Part shown: positions 25,879-35,736 of the stretch, piece by piece
How the letters are laid out: every line of letters starts with the position of its first letter
Numbering within the stretch: the first letter of the stretch is position 1
DNA from: Mesorhizobium sp. YC-39
GTDB taxonomy: Bacteria > Pseudomonadota > Alphaproteobacteria > Rhizobiales > Rhizobiaceae
Assembly (NCBI RefSeq): GCF_025753795.1
Contig: NZ_JAOWPS010000005.1
Location: 124,001 to 188,000, forward strand
Direction of reading: 5' to 3'
DNA: 64,000 bases
The notes under the pieces: generated by a model
What the model was told of the DNA's origin: nothing
Database searches by the model: none
Seen by the model: only the letters and a program-made list of their open reading frames with translations
Translations under genes and position numbers: made by a program

Positions 25879-28800
25879 ATGGCAGACAGAACCCATCTGA
25901 GAGCAGCCGCCAACAACGATATCGCTGACGACGATCCCTTCGCGGAATTGACCAGGATCATGGGTTTCGACCCGCGCCAGCCAGTCAGGCCACAGACGCC
26001 TGCCCAGCCGAAGGCGGCTCCCGCCGGTCAGCCGGTGGACGACGGCGATTTCGACATCGACCTCGAGAAGGAGTTGATGGGCGAATTCGGTGCTGACGAC
26101 AATGATGGCGTAGCCGAAGTTCGCGAGCCGGCTTTCGAAGCCGCCCCGATGGACGACGAGGTTGCCGCCTCGCTCGAACAGGATTTCCTGCTGGACGACG
26201 ATGCGACGGACGAAACGGTCCATGCCGTTACAGCCGCCGACCTTGATCTTGGTGCCGCCGAATTATCCGCGCCGGCTGTTAACGCGGCTTTCGATGATAA
26301 TTTCGACGATGCGATCGCCAGTTCGCTCGAAGACGTGTCGCCATTCGAAGACGATTTGGCCGTGGCCAACGATCTTGGGGACGACAGGCTTGAGGACGAT
26401 CAGCTTGCCGTGTCGCTCGAACAAGACCTCCTGCTCGATGACGATGCAGCGAACGAGGCCGAACTGAATGCTGCGAGCGCCGAGGTTTCTGCGCCGGCCG
26501 TCGATCCAGTCGACTACGACGAATTCGACGATGCGGTCGCAAGTTCGCTGGAAGACGAGCTAACGCTGGACGAGCACGTGCCGCTGCAGCAGGCCGCCGC
26601 TGCCGAAGTCCCGGCGCCGGCTGCCGAACCCGACTTCGATGATGAATTCGACAACGCCATTTCAAGCTCGCTCGAAGACGAGCCGATGTTGGATGAGCAT
26701 GTTGCGATGGAACAGGCTGTCGTTGAGGCTCCTGCTGCGCCTGTTCAGGCCGTTTCGGATGAGTCCGACGAAGACTTTGCTGGCCACTTCGACGAAGCCA
26801 TGGCCGATGTCGACATGGATTTCGACGTTCGCACGGCTGAGCTCGCCGAAATCGATCAGCCCGAAATTGACGAGCCGGAGGTCGTGCCCGCCGGGGATGA
26901 GCTGGCCGCTGCCGCCCCGAAAGATGCGTTCGACGACGATTTCGATTTGAATTTCGATGATGCGCTTGTCGACGAGATCGAAGAGCCGGTTGCGCAAGTC
27001 GCCGGTGTTGCGCCCCAGCCGACCGCGCCAGCCGTGGCCGCGGTCCAGCCGGCGGCCGCCATCGCCCCAATCGCCGAAGAGCGAAGCCTGGAGGACGAGT
27101 TGAACGCGCTGCTGGGCGCCATGAGCACACGTTCTGCTCCCATGGCCGCCGCTGCGGCAGCCCCGGCACCCAAGGAGCCAGCGATGGCTCAGCAACCTGT
27201 GGCAGCGGCTGAAAAAGCCGTTGGGAAGCCGGTGGATCCGGTTAGCGAGCTGGACTGGGACCTTGATGAGCATGCCCAGGTGGAGTCTGCGCACGCTGAC
27301 GTGGTTCAGGCCGCCGACGCCGATCTCGACACGTTTCTCCTTGATGAACTCAAGGATCAGGATTTTGGCGCTGAAGATGCCGCCGGATCGGAAGACGCCG
27401 ATTTCGACAGTGATGACCTCAATGCCGCTTTCGCCAGGGATATCGGTCTCGATCACGACGCCGCCGACGACGGGATTGCGGCTGACGCCGGGAAAGAAGA
27501 GCCACATGATTCGCTCGGCTGGCGGACGACGCGCTCGACCCCGCCGGAACCGGCTCGCTCGTGGAGCCGCGTGACGCCGGTCGCGAATACGCAGCCCGCC
27601 TTCGCAAGCCAACCGGTGGCTTCGGCGAAACCCGCAGCCACGCCGCCGCCAGCAATGGTTGCGGCGCCATCCCGCCAGGAAGAGCCGACGGCCGTGGCTG
27701 ATACCGCCTATGCAGCACCGGCGCCGGCAGAACAGCCTTCGGCATTTGACGAGATGCCCGATGTCGAGACGGTCGATGTGCCGGAGCGCGTCGTGGCGCT
27801 GGCGGACGATCTCGATATTCCGGAGATCAACTTCGATGAAGCCGAGCCAGCGGCGCCCGCCTATGACGATCTCGACGCCGATTTCGCCAACCTGCTCACG
27901 GAAATGAACGCCGTGGATGTCGCTCCCGCTTCGGTGCGGAGCGCGGCTTATGACGATGAACCCTATAATGCGGGGTTCAACTCGGGCTACCAGCGCGACC
28001 GCGTTGAAACGCGAACCTATGCGGCGAGGCCTGCGGAGACGCCCGCCAGTGCGGCCTATGTCGATGCGGCCGGCGGCTTCGATCTGGGCGAATTGCCCGG
28101 CGGCGGCAAGCCGGTTTCGCAGGCCGATGACTTTGCCTTGGACGAACTCGACTATGATCCCGAGCTGGACGAAGCGATGTCGGTTCCGGGCCTGGCCGAG
28201 CAGGAGGCCGCCAGGCCCCGGAGCCGTGGCCTGCTGATTGCGGCAGTCGTCGGCGCGGTAGCGATCGCCGGGGGGCTCGGTGCCTTTGCCCTGTCTTTCG
28301 GCGGCAAAGGCAGCGGCGACGCGCCGGTCATCGTCAAGGCCGACAATTCACCGATCAAGGTCAAGCCGGAAAATCCGGGCGGCACCGTCGTGCCGAACCA
28401 GGACAACAAGGTCTATGATGCGGTGGCCAAGGGCACGAAGCCTGCCGAACCGGTCCAGGAGAAGCTGGTGACCAACACCGAAGAGCCGGTGGATGTGACG
28501 GCCAAGGAGCCGCCGCAGAGCCGTGTCGTCGATCTTGGCGACACCAACGCGGTCGAAGGCACCGATGCGGCTGGTGGCGCGCAAGCCGCCGACGGCACGC
28601 AAGCGGCCGGCGACACGCAAGCGGCCGGAAATGCCGACGTTGCTGCCGCTCCGGCACCCAAATCCGAGGATCGTATCGCCCAGGTTCTGCAGGAAGCCGA
28701 AAAGTCCGGGAATCCCGATATCGTTGCGGTTGCACCGCGCAAGGTGAGGACCATGGTCGTCAAGTCAGATGGTTCGCTGGTGGCGCGCGAGGATCCGGCG

Positions 28801-29394
28801 CCCGCGGCACCGCAGGTGGCCGCCGTCGAGCCTGTCGATCCCGAGCCGCAGCGTGTGGCCCCGTCGGCCCAGGCCGACGACGCGGCGCAGACCGGCACCG
28901 TGCCGCCCGCAAGCGGCCAGGCAACTGATGATCAGGCGAACAGCGATCAGGCCGAACCCGTCCAGCCCGAAACGGTCAAACCGGCCGCAGCACCTGAAGC
29001 CAAGGCCCAATCCGCCAACACCCAGTCCGCCAACACGCCCGAAACGGTTCCGTTGGCGCCGCAGCGTCCATCCGACCAGCCGGTCGATGTCGTCGGCGAG
29101 GTCAAGCCTGACCAGGTTGCGTCCATCCCAACGACTGCCTCGACCGGCGGAGGCTCCTGGTCGATGCAGATCGCGTCGCAGCCGACGGTCGAAAGCGCCC
29201 AGTCCAGCTATGCGGATCTGCAGCGCCGCTTTGGCAGCGTGCTTGCCGGCCGTACCGCCAACATCGTCAAGGCCGAAATCGCCGGCAAGGGGACCTTCTA
29301 CCGGGTCCGCGTCCCGGCACAGTCGCGCAACGATGCGATCAGCCTGTGCACCAGCTACAAGGCCGCCGGCGGCAATTGCTTCGTGTCGCGCTAG
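25879..29394 (+). CDS. large SPOR-domain membrane protein
   Basis: A 1171-residue bitopic protein. Residues 1-780 are an acidic, probably disordered cytoplasmic region with internal repeats: L-E-Q-D-x-L-L-D-D-D-A at residues 99 and 180, and F/Y-D-D/E-x-F-D-x-A-x-x-S-S-L-E-D at 138, 213 and 253. One membrane segment (GLLIAAVVGAVAIAGGLGAF) spans about 784-806. A Pro/Ala-rich periplasmic linker follows, then a SPOR domain (about 1090-1171: GGGSWSMQIASQPTVESAQS, ending AAGGNCFVSR) that binds denuded septal peptidoglycan. The topology fits a cell-division protein. ATG at 25879 is preferred; an ATG eight codons upstream exists. A terminator follows. Confidence 0.88.
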   Translation: MADRTHLRAAANNDIADDDPFAELTRIMGFDPRQPVRPQTPAQPKAAPAGQPVDDGDFDIDLEKELMGEFGADDNDGVAEVREPAFEAAPMDDEVAASLEQDFLLDDDATDETVHAVTAADLDLGAAELSAPAVNAAFDDNFDDAIASSLEDVSPFEDDLAVANDLGDDRLEDDQLAVSLEQDLLLDDDAANEAELNAASAEVSAPAVDPVDYDEFDDAVASSLEDELTLDEHVPLQQAAAAEVPAPAAEPDFDDEFDNAISSSLEDEPMLDEHVAMEQAVVEAPAAPVQAVSDESDEDFAGHFDEAMADVDMDFDVRTAELAEIDQPEIDEPEVVPAGDELAAAAPKDAFDDDFDLNFDDALVDEIEEPVAQVAGVAPQPTAPAVAAVQPAAAIAPIAEERSLEDELNALLGAMSTRSAPMAAAAAAPAPKEPAMAQQPVAAAEKAVGKPVDPVSELDWDLDEHAQVESAHADVVQAADADLDTFLLDELKDQDFGAEDAAGSEDADFDSDDLNAAFARDIGLDHDAADDGIAADAGKEEPHDSLGWRTTRSTPPEPARSWSRVTPVANTQPAFASQPVASAKPAATPPPAMVAAPSRQEEPTAVADTAYAAPAPAEQPSAFDEMPDVETVDVPERVVALADDLDIPEINFDEAEPAAPAYDDLDADFANLLTEMNAVDVAPASVRSAAYDDEPYNAGFNSGYQRDRVETRTYAARPAETPASAAYVDAAGGFDLGELPGGGKPVSQADDFALDELDYDPELDEAMSVPGLAEQEAARPRSRGLLIAAVVGAVAIAGGLGAFALSFGGKGSGDAPVIVKADNSPIKVKPENPGGTVVPNQDNKVYDAVAKGTKPAEPVQEKLVTNTEEPVDVTAKEPPQSRVVDLGDTNAVEGTDAAGGAQAADGTQAAGDTQAAGNADVAAAPAPKSEDRIAQVLQEAEKSGNPDIVAVAPRKVRTMVVKSDGSLVAREDPAPAAPQVAAVEPVDPEPQRVAPSAQADDAAQTGTVPPASGQATDDQANSDQAEPVQPETVKPAAAPEAKAQSANTQSANTPETVPLAPQRPSDQPVDVVGEVKPDQVASIPTTASTGGGSWSMQIASQPTVESAQSSYADLQRRFGSVLAGRTANIVKAEIAGKGTFYRVRVPAQSRNDAISLCTSYKAAGGNCFVSR

Positions 29395-29413
29395 CTGCTC
29401 GAAAGCTTCAGTC

Positions 29414-29448
29414 AAAACCGGCGCGGCCACAGACCGCGCCGGTTTTTT
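29414..29448 (+). terminator. intrinsic terminator behind the SPOR gene
   Basis: AAAACCGGCGCGG (29414-29426) pairs with CCGCGCCGGTTTT (29434-29446) around a 7-nt loop, and the T-run continues to 29448. Confidence 0.92.
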
Positions 29449-29529
29449 GTGGGAAAGGGCAAGCGGCGCCCTGGTGCATATGGCTGGATGCGATTCCATT
29501 TGTCCGCGCGAAGCCCTAAACTGTCAGAC

Positions 29530-30549
29530 ATGACCGAATCAAAATCCATGATACTCGGCTGCGCCGGGAAATCGCTGACGCGCGACGAAATCAATTTCTA
29601 TCGCAACGAATGCCCGTGGGGCTTCATCCTGTTTGCGCGCAACATCGGCGAGACCGAGCAGATCCGCGATCTGGTCGCCGCGATGCGCGACTGTATCGGG
29701 TGCCCCGATGCGCCGGTGTTCATCGACCAGGAAGGCGGCCGGGTGCAGCGCCTGCGGCCGCCGCTGGCGCCGAACTATCCGGCCGGCGGTGCGCTCGGCG
29801 CGCTGTGGCGCGACGACCACGACGCCGGCGCCCGCGCCGCCTGGCTGATGGCGCGGCTGCATGCCTTCGACCTGCTGCGCTTCGGCATCACGGCGGACTG
29901 CCTGCCGGTGCTCGACGTGCCGATCGAAGGCGCCAGCGACGTCATCGGTGCGCGCGCCTACGGCAAGGAACCGCGCGCCGTCATAGAGCTTGGCCGCGCG
30001 GCGGCCGAAGGGTTGATGTCGGGCGGCGTGCTGCCGGTCATGAAGCATATTCCCGGGCACGGGCGGGCCTTTGCCGATACGCATTTCGAACTGCCGACCG
30101 TCGATGCCTCGATGAGCGATCTGCAGCGGCACGATTTCGCCCCGTTCAGGGAACTCAATCATTTGCCGATGGCGATGACGGCGCATGTCGTCTACAGCGC
30201 GATCGACCCGAAGAACCCGGCGACCACCTCGGGCAAGGTCATCGACGAGATCATCCGCGGCGAAATCGGCTTTGACGGGCTGCTGATGAGCGACGACACG
30301 TCGATGAAGGCACTTTCTGGGGATTTCCCGACAAAGGCGGCCGCGATCCTTGCGGCGGGATGCGATCTGGTCCTTCACTGCAACGGCGTATTCGAGGAGA
30401 TGGCCGGCATTGCGTCGCGCACCAAGGGGCTTGAGGGCAAGTCGCTGGAGCGCGCTAAACGGGCGCTGACCTATATAAAGGACCGCGACCGGGCTGACGA
30501 AACCGAGATACGCGCCGAGTTCGCCACCTATTTCGACGCTGTGGCCTAG
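29530..30549 (+). CDS. nagZ: beta-N-acetylhexosaminidase (peptidoglycan recycling)
   Basis: A 339-residue glycoside hydrolase family 3 enzyme that removes GlcNAc from anhydromuropeptides in the cytoplasm. Family motifs are FIDQEGGRVQRL, DCLPVLDVP, the loop K172-H173-I-P-G-H177-G carrying the catalytic His, and LLMSDDTSMKALSG containing the nucleophile Asp. No signal peptide is present, as expected. The start at 29530 gives MTESKSMILGCAGKSL. It is followed by scpA after 19 bp, and the nagZ-scpA-scpB-tat order is typical of rhizobia. Confidence 0.95.
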   Translation: MTESKSMILGCAGKSLTRDEINFYRNECPWGFILFARNIGETEQIRDLVAAMRDCIGCPDAPVFIDQEGGRVQRLRPPLAPNYPAGGALGALWRDDHDAGARAAWLMARLHAFDLLRFGITADCLPVLDVPIEGASDVIGARAYGKEPRAVIELGRAAAEGLMSGGVLPVMKHIPGHGRAFADTHFELPTVDASMSDLQRHDFAPFRELNHLPMAMTAHVVYSAIDPKNPATTSGKVIDEIIRGEIGFDGLLMSDDTSMKALSGDFPTKAAAILAAGCDLVLHCNGVFEEMAGIASRTKGLEGKSLERAKRALTYIKDRDRADETEIRAEFATYFDAVA

Positions 30550-30568
30550 CACCAAAGGGAAACGGGAA

Positions 30569-31411
30569 GTGGCGGAAACATTGGACAGCAAGGCCGGCAA
30601 GGCCGCACCGATGGACCGCCTGTGGGCCGAGAACGACGATTCGCGGCTGACCGGCGATCCCGCGCTGGTCGTCGACGTCGCCGGTTTCGAAGGGCCGCTC
30701 GACCTTCTCCTGCATCTTGCCCGCAACCAGAAAGTCGATCTGTCGCGCATCTCGATCCTGGCGCTGGCCGAGCAATATCTGGCCTTTGTCGAGAAGGTGA
30801 GGGTGCTGCGGCTTGAGCTTGCCGCCGACTATCTGGTGATGGCGGCGTTGCTGGCCTTCCTCAAGTCGAAGCTTTTGATCCCCAAGCAACCGGGCGAAGA
30901 GGGCGAAAGCGGCGAGGAGCTGGCGGCGGTGCTGCAATTCCGGCTGAAGCGGCTGGAAGCCATGCGCGACGCGGCGGCACGGCTGGTCAACCGCAACCGG
31001 CTCGGGCGCGATGTGTTCGCGCGCGGTATGCCGGAGATGGTCATCGTCGAGAAGCGCAACGCCTATTCGGCCTCGCTCTATGATCTGTTGACCGCCTATG
31101 CCCAACAGCGCCAGAAACAGGCAATCACCAATGTAACGATCGCCAAGCGTGGCGTGTGGTCGCTCAAGGACGCGCGTGATGTGCTGACCCGGCTGATCGG
31201 CTCGCTTGCCGACTGGACGGCGCTCGACAGTTTCCTGATCCAGTATCTGTCCGGTCCGGACGAGCGGCGCACCGCGGTCGCAAGTTCCTTTGCCGCAACG
31301 CTGGAACTGGTGCGCGAAGGCAAAATGGAGATGCGGCAGGACGAGGTGTTCGCGCCGCTCTATCTGCGCGGCCGCGCGCAAGGCATCAAAGCAGTCGAGG
31401 TGGCATCATGA
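30569..31411 (+). CDS. scpA: segregation and condensation protein A
   Basis: A 280-residue kleisin that bridges the SMC heads in the bacterial condensin. The N-terminal DVAGFEGPLDLLLHLARNQK and KVDLSRISILALAEQYLAFV are the ScpA signature; LAADYLVMAALLAFLKSKLL follows, and the C-terminal winged helix ends near RGRAQGIKAVEVAS. The start is GTG at 30569 with AAACGGGAA upstream. The stop overlaps the scpB start by 4 nt (ATGA). Confidence 0.95.
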   Translation: MAETLDSKAGKAAPMDRLWAENDDSRLTGDPALVVDVAGFEGPLDLLLHLARNQKVDLSRISILALAEQYLAFVEKVRVLRLELAADYLVMAALLAFLKSKLLIPKQPGEEGESGEELAAVLQFRLKRLEAMRDAAARLVNRNRLGRDVFARGMPEMVIVEKRNAYSASLYDLLTAYAQQRQKQAITNVTIAKRGVWSLKDARDVLTRLIGSLADWTALDSFLIQYLSGPDERRTAVASSFAATLELVREGKMEMRQDEVFAPLYLRGRAQGIKAVEVAS

Positions 31412-32187
31412 GCGAACGCGCCAACGCTTCGGTCATTCCCTTCAAGATCGATGACGAGACCGAGGAGGGGCTGCCTGCGGAGACACCGGCACAGGATATA
31501 GCCCAGAACCTGTCCCAGAATCCTGGCCAGCGGCTGCATATGGCCGAAGCCGTGCGCATGGCCGAGGCGATCGTGTTCGCCAGTGCCGAGCCGGTCAGCG
31601 AAAAACAGCTTGCCGCGCGGCTGCCCGACGGCATCAACATCGCCGCGGCGATGGCCGATTTGCAGCAGATCTATGCACGGCGCGGCGTCAACCTGGTGCG
31701 CGTCGGCGATGCTTGGGCGTTCCGCACCGCCGGCGACCTCGCCTTCCTGATGAGCAGGGATACCGTCCAGCAAAGGAAGCTCTCCCGCGCGGCTCTCGAA
31801 GTGCTGGCGATCATCGCCTATCACCAGCCGGTGACGCGCGCCGAGATCGAGGATATCAGGGGGGTCGAGACCTCGAAAGGCACGCTGGACACGCTTTTGG
31901 AGACCGAATGGGTGCGCATGCGCGGGCGCCGGCGTACGCCCGGCCGGCCCGTCACCTATGGCACGACCGACATCTTCCTCGATCATTTCGCGCTGGAGGA
32001 GATCCGCGATCTTCCCGGCATGGAGGAATTGAAGGGCGCTGGATTGCTTTCCGGCCGGATGCCGTCGAATTTCTCCATCCCGCAACCGCCGGCCGATCCT
32101 GATACGCTGACCGATGACGAGGATCCGCTGACCGACATCGACCTTGAGGAACTCGGCCTGTTGACGCCGCGCGTCACGGAGGATTGA
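31408..32187 (+). CDS. scpB: segregation and condensation protein B
   Basis: A 259-residue partner of ScpA with two winged-helix domains. AEAIVFASAEPVSEKQLAAR and then LSRAALEVLAIIAYHQPVTR, followed by VETSKGTLDTLLETEW, are the family core. Residues 1-45 are a variable extension and the last 60 form an acidic tail (DDEDPLTDIDLEELG). It overlaps scpA by four bases, so the two are made in a coupled way. The 211 bp to tatA contain no gene. Confidence 0.95.
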   Translation: MSERANASVIPFKIDDETEEGLPAETPAQDIAQNLSQNPGQRLHMAEAVRMAEAIVFASAEPVSEKQLAARLPDGINIAAAMADLQQIYARRGVNLVRVGDAWAFRTAGDLAFLMSRDTVQQRKLSRAALEVLAIIAYHQPVTRAEIEDIRGVETSKGTLDTLLETEWVRMRGRRRTPGRPVTYGTTDIFLDHFALEEIRDLPGMEELKGAGLLSGRMPSNFSIPQPPADPDTLTDDEDPLTDIDLEELGLLTPRVTED

Positions 32188-32398
32188 CCGCGGACCTGGC
32201 GTGGCGTTCGAATTTCGCCACACTTTGGAGCAACGCAATGAGAGCGCGAACCCCGCTGCGCCGATTGGTAGCGGGGCAATCGCGCCGAAACTGCGTGACT
32301 TCTGCCACTCATTCATAAACTCTGTCGCGGTTGTGTTTGAATCCCAACGCGAAAACGCATAGATCATCGTCAGGGAAAACATTCGAGAGAGATTTGCT

Positions 32399-32620
32399 AT
32401 GGGTTCATTTTCGATTTGGCACTGGATGATCGTGCTGGTGATCGTGCTGCTGGTGTTCGGCCGCGGCAAGATTCCAGAGCTGATGGGCGACATGGCCAAG
32501 GGCATCAAGAGCTTCAAGAAGGGCATGGCCGACGACGACACCGCCGAAGACAAGCGCACCGTCGAACACCGTGCCGACGAAACCGTTTCGGCAGTGAAGG
32601 AAAAGGCCAGCAAAGGCTGA
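32399..32620 (+). CDS. tatA: Sec-independent translocase subunit TatA
   Basis: A 73-residue protein. One transmembrane helix (WHWMIVLVIVLLVFG) is followed by the conserved FGRGKIPELMGDMAKGIKSF amphipathic helix and a charged tail. TatA forms the pore for folded twin-arginine substrates. GAGAGAG lies before the ATG. It is the first gene of tatABC, 29 bp ahead of tatB. Confidence 0.97.
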   Translation: MGSFSIWHWMIVLVIVLLVFGRGKIPELMGDMAKGIKSFKKGMADDDTAEDKRTVEHRADETVSAVKEKASKG

Positions 32621-32649
32621 GCCCACGCTTTTAGTCGGAACGTATTGCC

Positions 32650-33444
32650 ATGTTCGAAGTCGGCTGGACCGAGATGCTGGTGATCGCGATCGTCATGATC
32701 GTGGTCGTCGGACCTAAGGATTTGCCCAATATGCTGCGCACCTTCGGCCGCACGACGGCGAAGCTGCGCGCCATGGCGGCCGACTTCCAGAAGCAGTTCA
32801 ACGATGCGCTTAAGGAAGCCGAGCTTGACGATGTCAAGAAATCGGTCGATTCGCTGAGAGGCCTCAACCCGGCTGCCGAGATCAGGAAGCAGCTCAATCC
32901 GTTTGAGCAGGCGGCGGCCGACGTCCGTTCAGGGGTTGACGCGGTGATGAAGCCAAAGCCGGCGGCTGATCCTGCCGAGCCTGCCGCTTCTACGCCGCAG
33001 GCCGCCGAGCCGTTGAAGAATGGTGCGACGGTGCTGCCGGGCGTGGATGCGCCGGAAGCAGCGCCGGCGGCGCCGATCTTTCCGGTGATGACCGACAGTT
33101 TGGTGGTGGCCCAGGCATCGGCGGCCGAGCCGCCAAAAGCCTCGACGAAGAAATCAGCGAAGGCGGCGATGCCAAAAGCCGACAAAGCTGCTGCGCCCGC
33201 GCCGGCAACCAAACTGGCGCCCGCAAAGGCCATGGCCAAGGCCGCGCCGGTTGCCAAGGCGACTGCGGCTGTGAAGACGACTCCGGCTTTGAAGACGACT
33301 GGGGCGGTGAAAGCGGCGGTGCCGGCCAAAACCGCCGCCAAGCAAGTGCCGACAGCAGCCAAGCCGGCAAAAGCGGCATCGAAACCAACTGCGGCCGCGC
33401 CGAAGACACCGGCTGCAGCCAGCAACAAGACGGCGGGCAAGTGA
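32650..33444 (+). CDS. tatB: Sec-independent translocase subunit TatB
   Basis: A 264-residue protein, long for TatB. Residues 1-25 are the membrane helix with the TatB-type Glu (MFEVGWTEMLVIAIVMIVVV), followed by GPKDLPNMLRTFGRTTAKLR and the amphipathic helix. From about residue 100 the protein is a low-complexity Ala/Lys/Pro tail, a common form in rhizobia. TatB with TatC recognises twin-arginine signal peptides. It overlaps tatC by four bases (GTGA). Confidence 0.95.
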   Translation: MFEVGWTEMLVIAIVMIVVVGPKDLPNMLRTFGRTTAKLRAMAADFQKQFNDALKEAELDDVKKSVDSLRGLNPAAEIRKQLNPFEQAAADVRSGVDAVMKPKPAADPAEPAASTPQAAEPLKNGATVLPGVDAPEAAPAAPIFPVMTDSLVVAQASAAEPPKASTKKSAKAAMPKADKAAAPAPATKLAPAKAMAKAAPVAKATAAVKTTPALKTTGAVKAAVPAKTAAKQVPTAAKPAKAASKPTAAAPKTPAAASNKTAGK

Positions 33445-34304
33445 GCATTTCCGACACGGAAAAGGACGAGATCGAGAAATCGTCGGCTCCGCTGATGGAG
33501 CATCTGATCGAACTGCGCCGGCGGCTGATCTGGTCGATCGGCGGGTTCTTCGTCGCCTTCCTGTTCTGCTTCTTCTTTGCCAAGAAGCTGTTCAACCTGT
33601 TGGTGATCCCGTTCAAATGGGCGACCCAGTGGGCCGGGCTCGATCCGCACAAGGTCGAGCTGATCTACACGGCGCCGCAGGAATTCTTCTTTACCCAGGT
33701 CAAGCTCGCCATGTTCGGCGGCATGGTCATCGCCTTTCCGCTGATCGCCACGCAGATCTACAAATTCATCGCGCCCGGCCTCTACAAGAACGAGCGCAAC
33801 GCCTTCCTGCCGTTCCTGATCGCCTCGCCGATCCTTTTCCTGCTGGGCGCGTCGCTGGTCTATTTCTTCTTCACACCGATGGTGATGTGGTTCTTCCTCG
33901 CCATGCAGCAGGCCGGCACCGACGACCAGGTGCAGATTTCGCTGCTGCCGAAAGTGTCCGAATATCTCAGCCTGATCATGACGCTGATCTTCTCCTTCGG
34001 CCTGGTGTTCCAGTTGCCTGTGGTGACCAGCCTGATGACCAGGGTGGGCATGCTGTCGTCCAAGGCGCTGGCCGAAAAGCGCAAATGGGCGATCGTCATC
34101 GCCTTCGTCGTCGCAGCCATACTGACGCCGCCCGATCCGATGAGCCAGATCGGGCTCGCCATTCCCACCATCATTCTCTACGAGGTGGCGATCTGGGCAG
34201 CACGGCTGATCGAGCGGGATCAGGAAAAGCAGCGGGTGGCGCGCGAGAAGCAGGACGCCGGAGAAAAGGTGGCCGAAAAGCCTGCGGAAGCGCCTTCGGA
34301 GTAG
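33441..34304 (+). CDS. tatC: Sec-independent translocase subunit TatC
   Basis: A 287-residue six-span membrane protein. The N-terminal MEHLIELRRRLIWSIGGFFV carries the conserved cytoplasmic Glu, and YTAPQEFFFTQVKLAMFGG, MVMWFFLAMQ and ILTPPDPMSQIGLAIPTIIL are family hallmarks. TatC is the receptor for twin-arginine signals. The start is GTG at 33441 inside the tatB stop. The last 30 residues are a charged tail. Confidence 0.97.
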   Translation: MSISDTEKDEIEKSSAPLMEHLIELRRRLIWSIGGFFVAFLFCFFFAKKLFNLLVIPFKWATQWAGLDPHKVELIYTAPQEFFFTQVKLAMFGGMVIAFPLIATQIYKFIAPGLYKNERNAFLPFLIASPILFLLGASLVYFFFTPMVMWFFLAMQQAGTDDQVQISLLPKVSEYLSLIMTLIFSFGLVFQLPVVTSLMTRVGMLSSKALAEKRKWAIVIAFVVAAILTPPDPMSQIGLAIPTIILYEVAIWAARLIERDQEKQRVAREKQDAGEKVAEKPAEAPSE

Positions 34305-34431
34305 GTTCCTTCGTAGGCGGGTGGCGTCCGGATGTCCGCGCTAGCGGAAAAACGCGACAGTCTCCGAACCCTCATCTTGCATCGATCAAGGATGCGGTTT
34401 ACGCCCTCTGGCCTTACCGAGGACGAATAGC

Positions 34432-35736
34432 ATGCTTGACATCAAATGGATTCGCGACAACCCGAAGGCCCTTGCCGAGGCGCTCAAGAAGCGCTCGTGG
34501 TCGGCCGAGGATGCGCAGTCCACGGTCGACGATCTGATCGCCAGGGACGAGGCGCGGCGCGAACATCTGACCGAATTGCAGACCAGGCAGGAGCGCCGCA
34601 ATGCCGCTTCGAAGGAGATCGGCAACGCCATGCGTTCGGGCGACGCCGCGCTCGCCGAAAAACTCAAAGCAGAGGTCGGCGAGATCAAGGCGTTCATCCA
34701 GAATGGCGAGGCGCGCGAGCGCGAACTCGACAAGGCACTGAACGATGCGCTGGCGGTGCTGCCCAATGTGCCGCTCGACGACGTGCCGGTCGGCAAGGAC
34801 GAGCACGACAATGTCGTCAAGCGCACGGTCGGCAAGGTGCCGACGCGGCCAAACTGGGTGAAGGAGCATTTCGAGATCGGCGAAGCGCTCGGCATGATGG
34901 ATTTCGAGCGCGCCGCAAAACTGTCGGGCTCGCGCTTCACTGTGCTGAAGAGCGGGCTGGCGCGGATGGAGCGCGCGCTCGGCCAGTTCATGCTCGACCT
35001 GCACACGACAGAGCACGGCTATGAAGAGGTCCAGCCGCCGCTGATGGTGCGCGACGAGGTTCTCTATGGCACCGGGCAGTTGCCAAAGTTCGAGGAGGAC
35101 CTGTTCTTCGCCCCGCATGGTGACGGCAGGCTGGGCTTGATCCCGACGGCTGAAGTTTCGCTCACCAACCTCGTGCGCGAGGAGATCACCGCACATGAAA
35201 AGCTGCCGCTGCGCTACACCGCGCTGACGCCGTGCTTCCGCTCGGAAGCCGGTTCGGCCGGGCGCGACACGCGCGGCATGCTGCGCCAGCACCAGTTCTA
35301 CAAGGTCGAGCTGGTCTCGATCACCGATCAGGAGTCATCGCTGGCCGAACACGAGCGGATGACCGAATGCGCTGAAGCGGTGTTGAAACGGCTGGAATTG
35401 CCGTTCCGTACCATGACGTTGTGCACCGGCGACATGGGCTTCGGCGCGCGCAAGACCTATGACATCGAGGTGTGGCTGCCCGGCCAGAATGCGTATCGCG
35501 AGATTTCGTCCTGTTCTGTCTGCGGCGATTTTCAGGCGCGGCGCATGGATGCCCGCTACAAGGACCGGGATGGCAAGGGCAACCGCTTCGTTCACACGCT
35601 GAACGGTTCGGGCACCGCCGTCGGCCGCGCGCTTATTGCCGTCATCGAAAACTACCAGAATGAGGATGGCAGCGTAACCATTCCTGAAGTGCTGCGGCCC
35701 TATATGGGTGGCCTTGCAAAGATCGAATCGAAGTAA
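34432..35736 (+). CDS. serS: seryl-tRNA synthetase
   Basis: A 434-residue class II synthetase. It begins MLDIKWIRDNPKALAEALKK and residues 30-100 form the long antiparallel coiled coil that grips tRNA-Ser. Class II motif 2 is seen in CFRSEAGSAGRDTRGMLRQH and motif 3 in NGSGTAVGRALIAVIENYQ; SSCSVCGDFQARRM lies between. The stop codon shares one base with the surE ATG (TAATG), tying serS, surE and pcm into one unit. Confidence 0.98.
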   Translation: MLDIKWIRDNPKALAEALKKRSWSAEDAQSTVDDLIARDEARREHLTELQTRQERRNAASKEIGNAMRSGDAALAEKLKAEVGEIKAFIQNGEARERELDKALNDALAVLPNVPLDDVPVGKDEHDNVVKRTVGKVPTRPNWVKEHFEIGEALGMMDFERAAKLSGSRFTVLKSGLARMERALGQFMLDLHTTEHGYEEVQPPLMVRDEVLYGTGQLPKFEEDLFFAPHGDGRLGLIPTAEVSLTNLVREEITAHEKLPLRYTALTPCFRSEAGSAGRDTRGMLRQHQFYKVELVSITDQESSLAEHERMTECAEAVLKRLELPFRTMTLCTGDMGFGARKTYDIEVWLPGQNAYREISSCSVCGDFQARRMDARYKDRDGKGNRFVHTLNGSGTAVGRALIAVIENYQNEDGSVTIPEVLRPYMGGLAKIESK

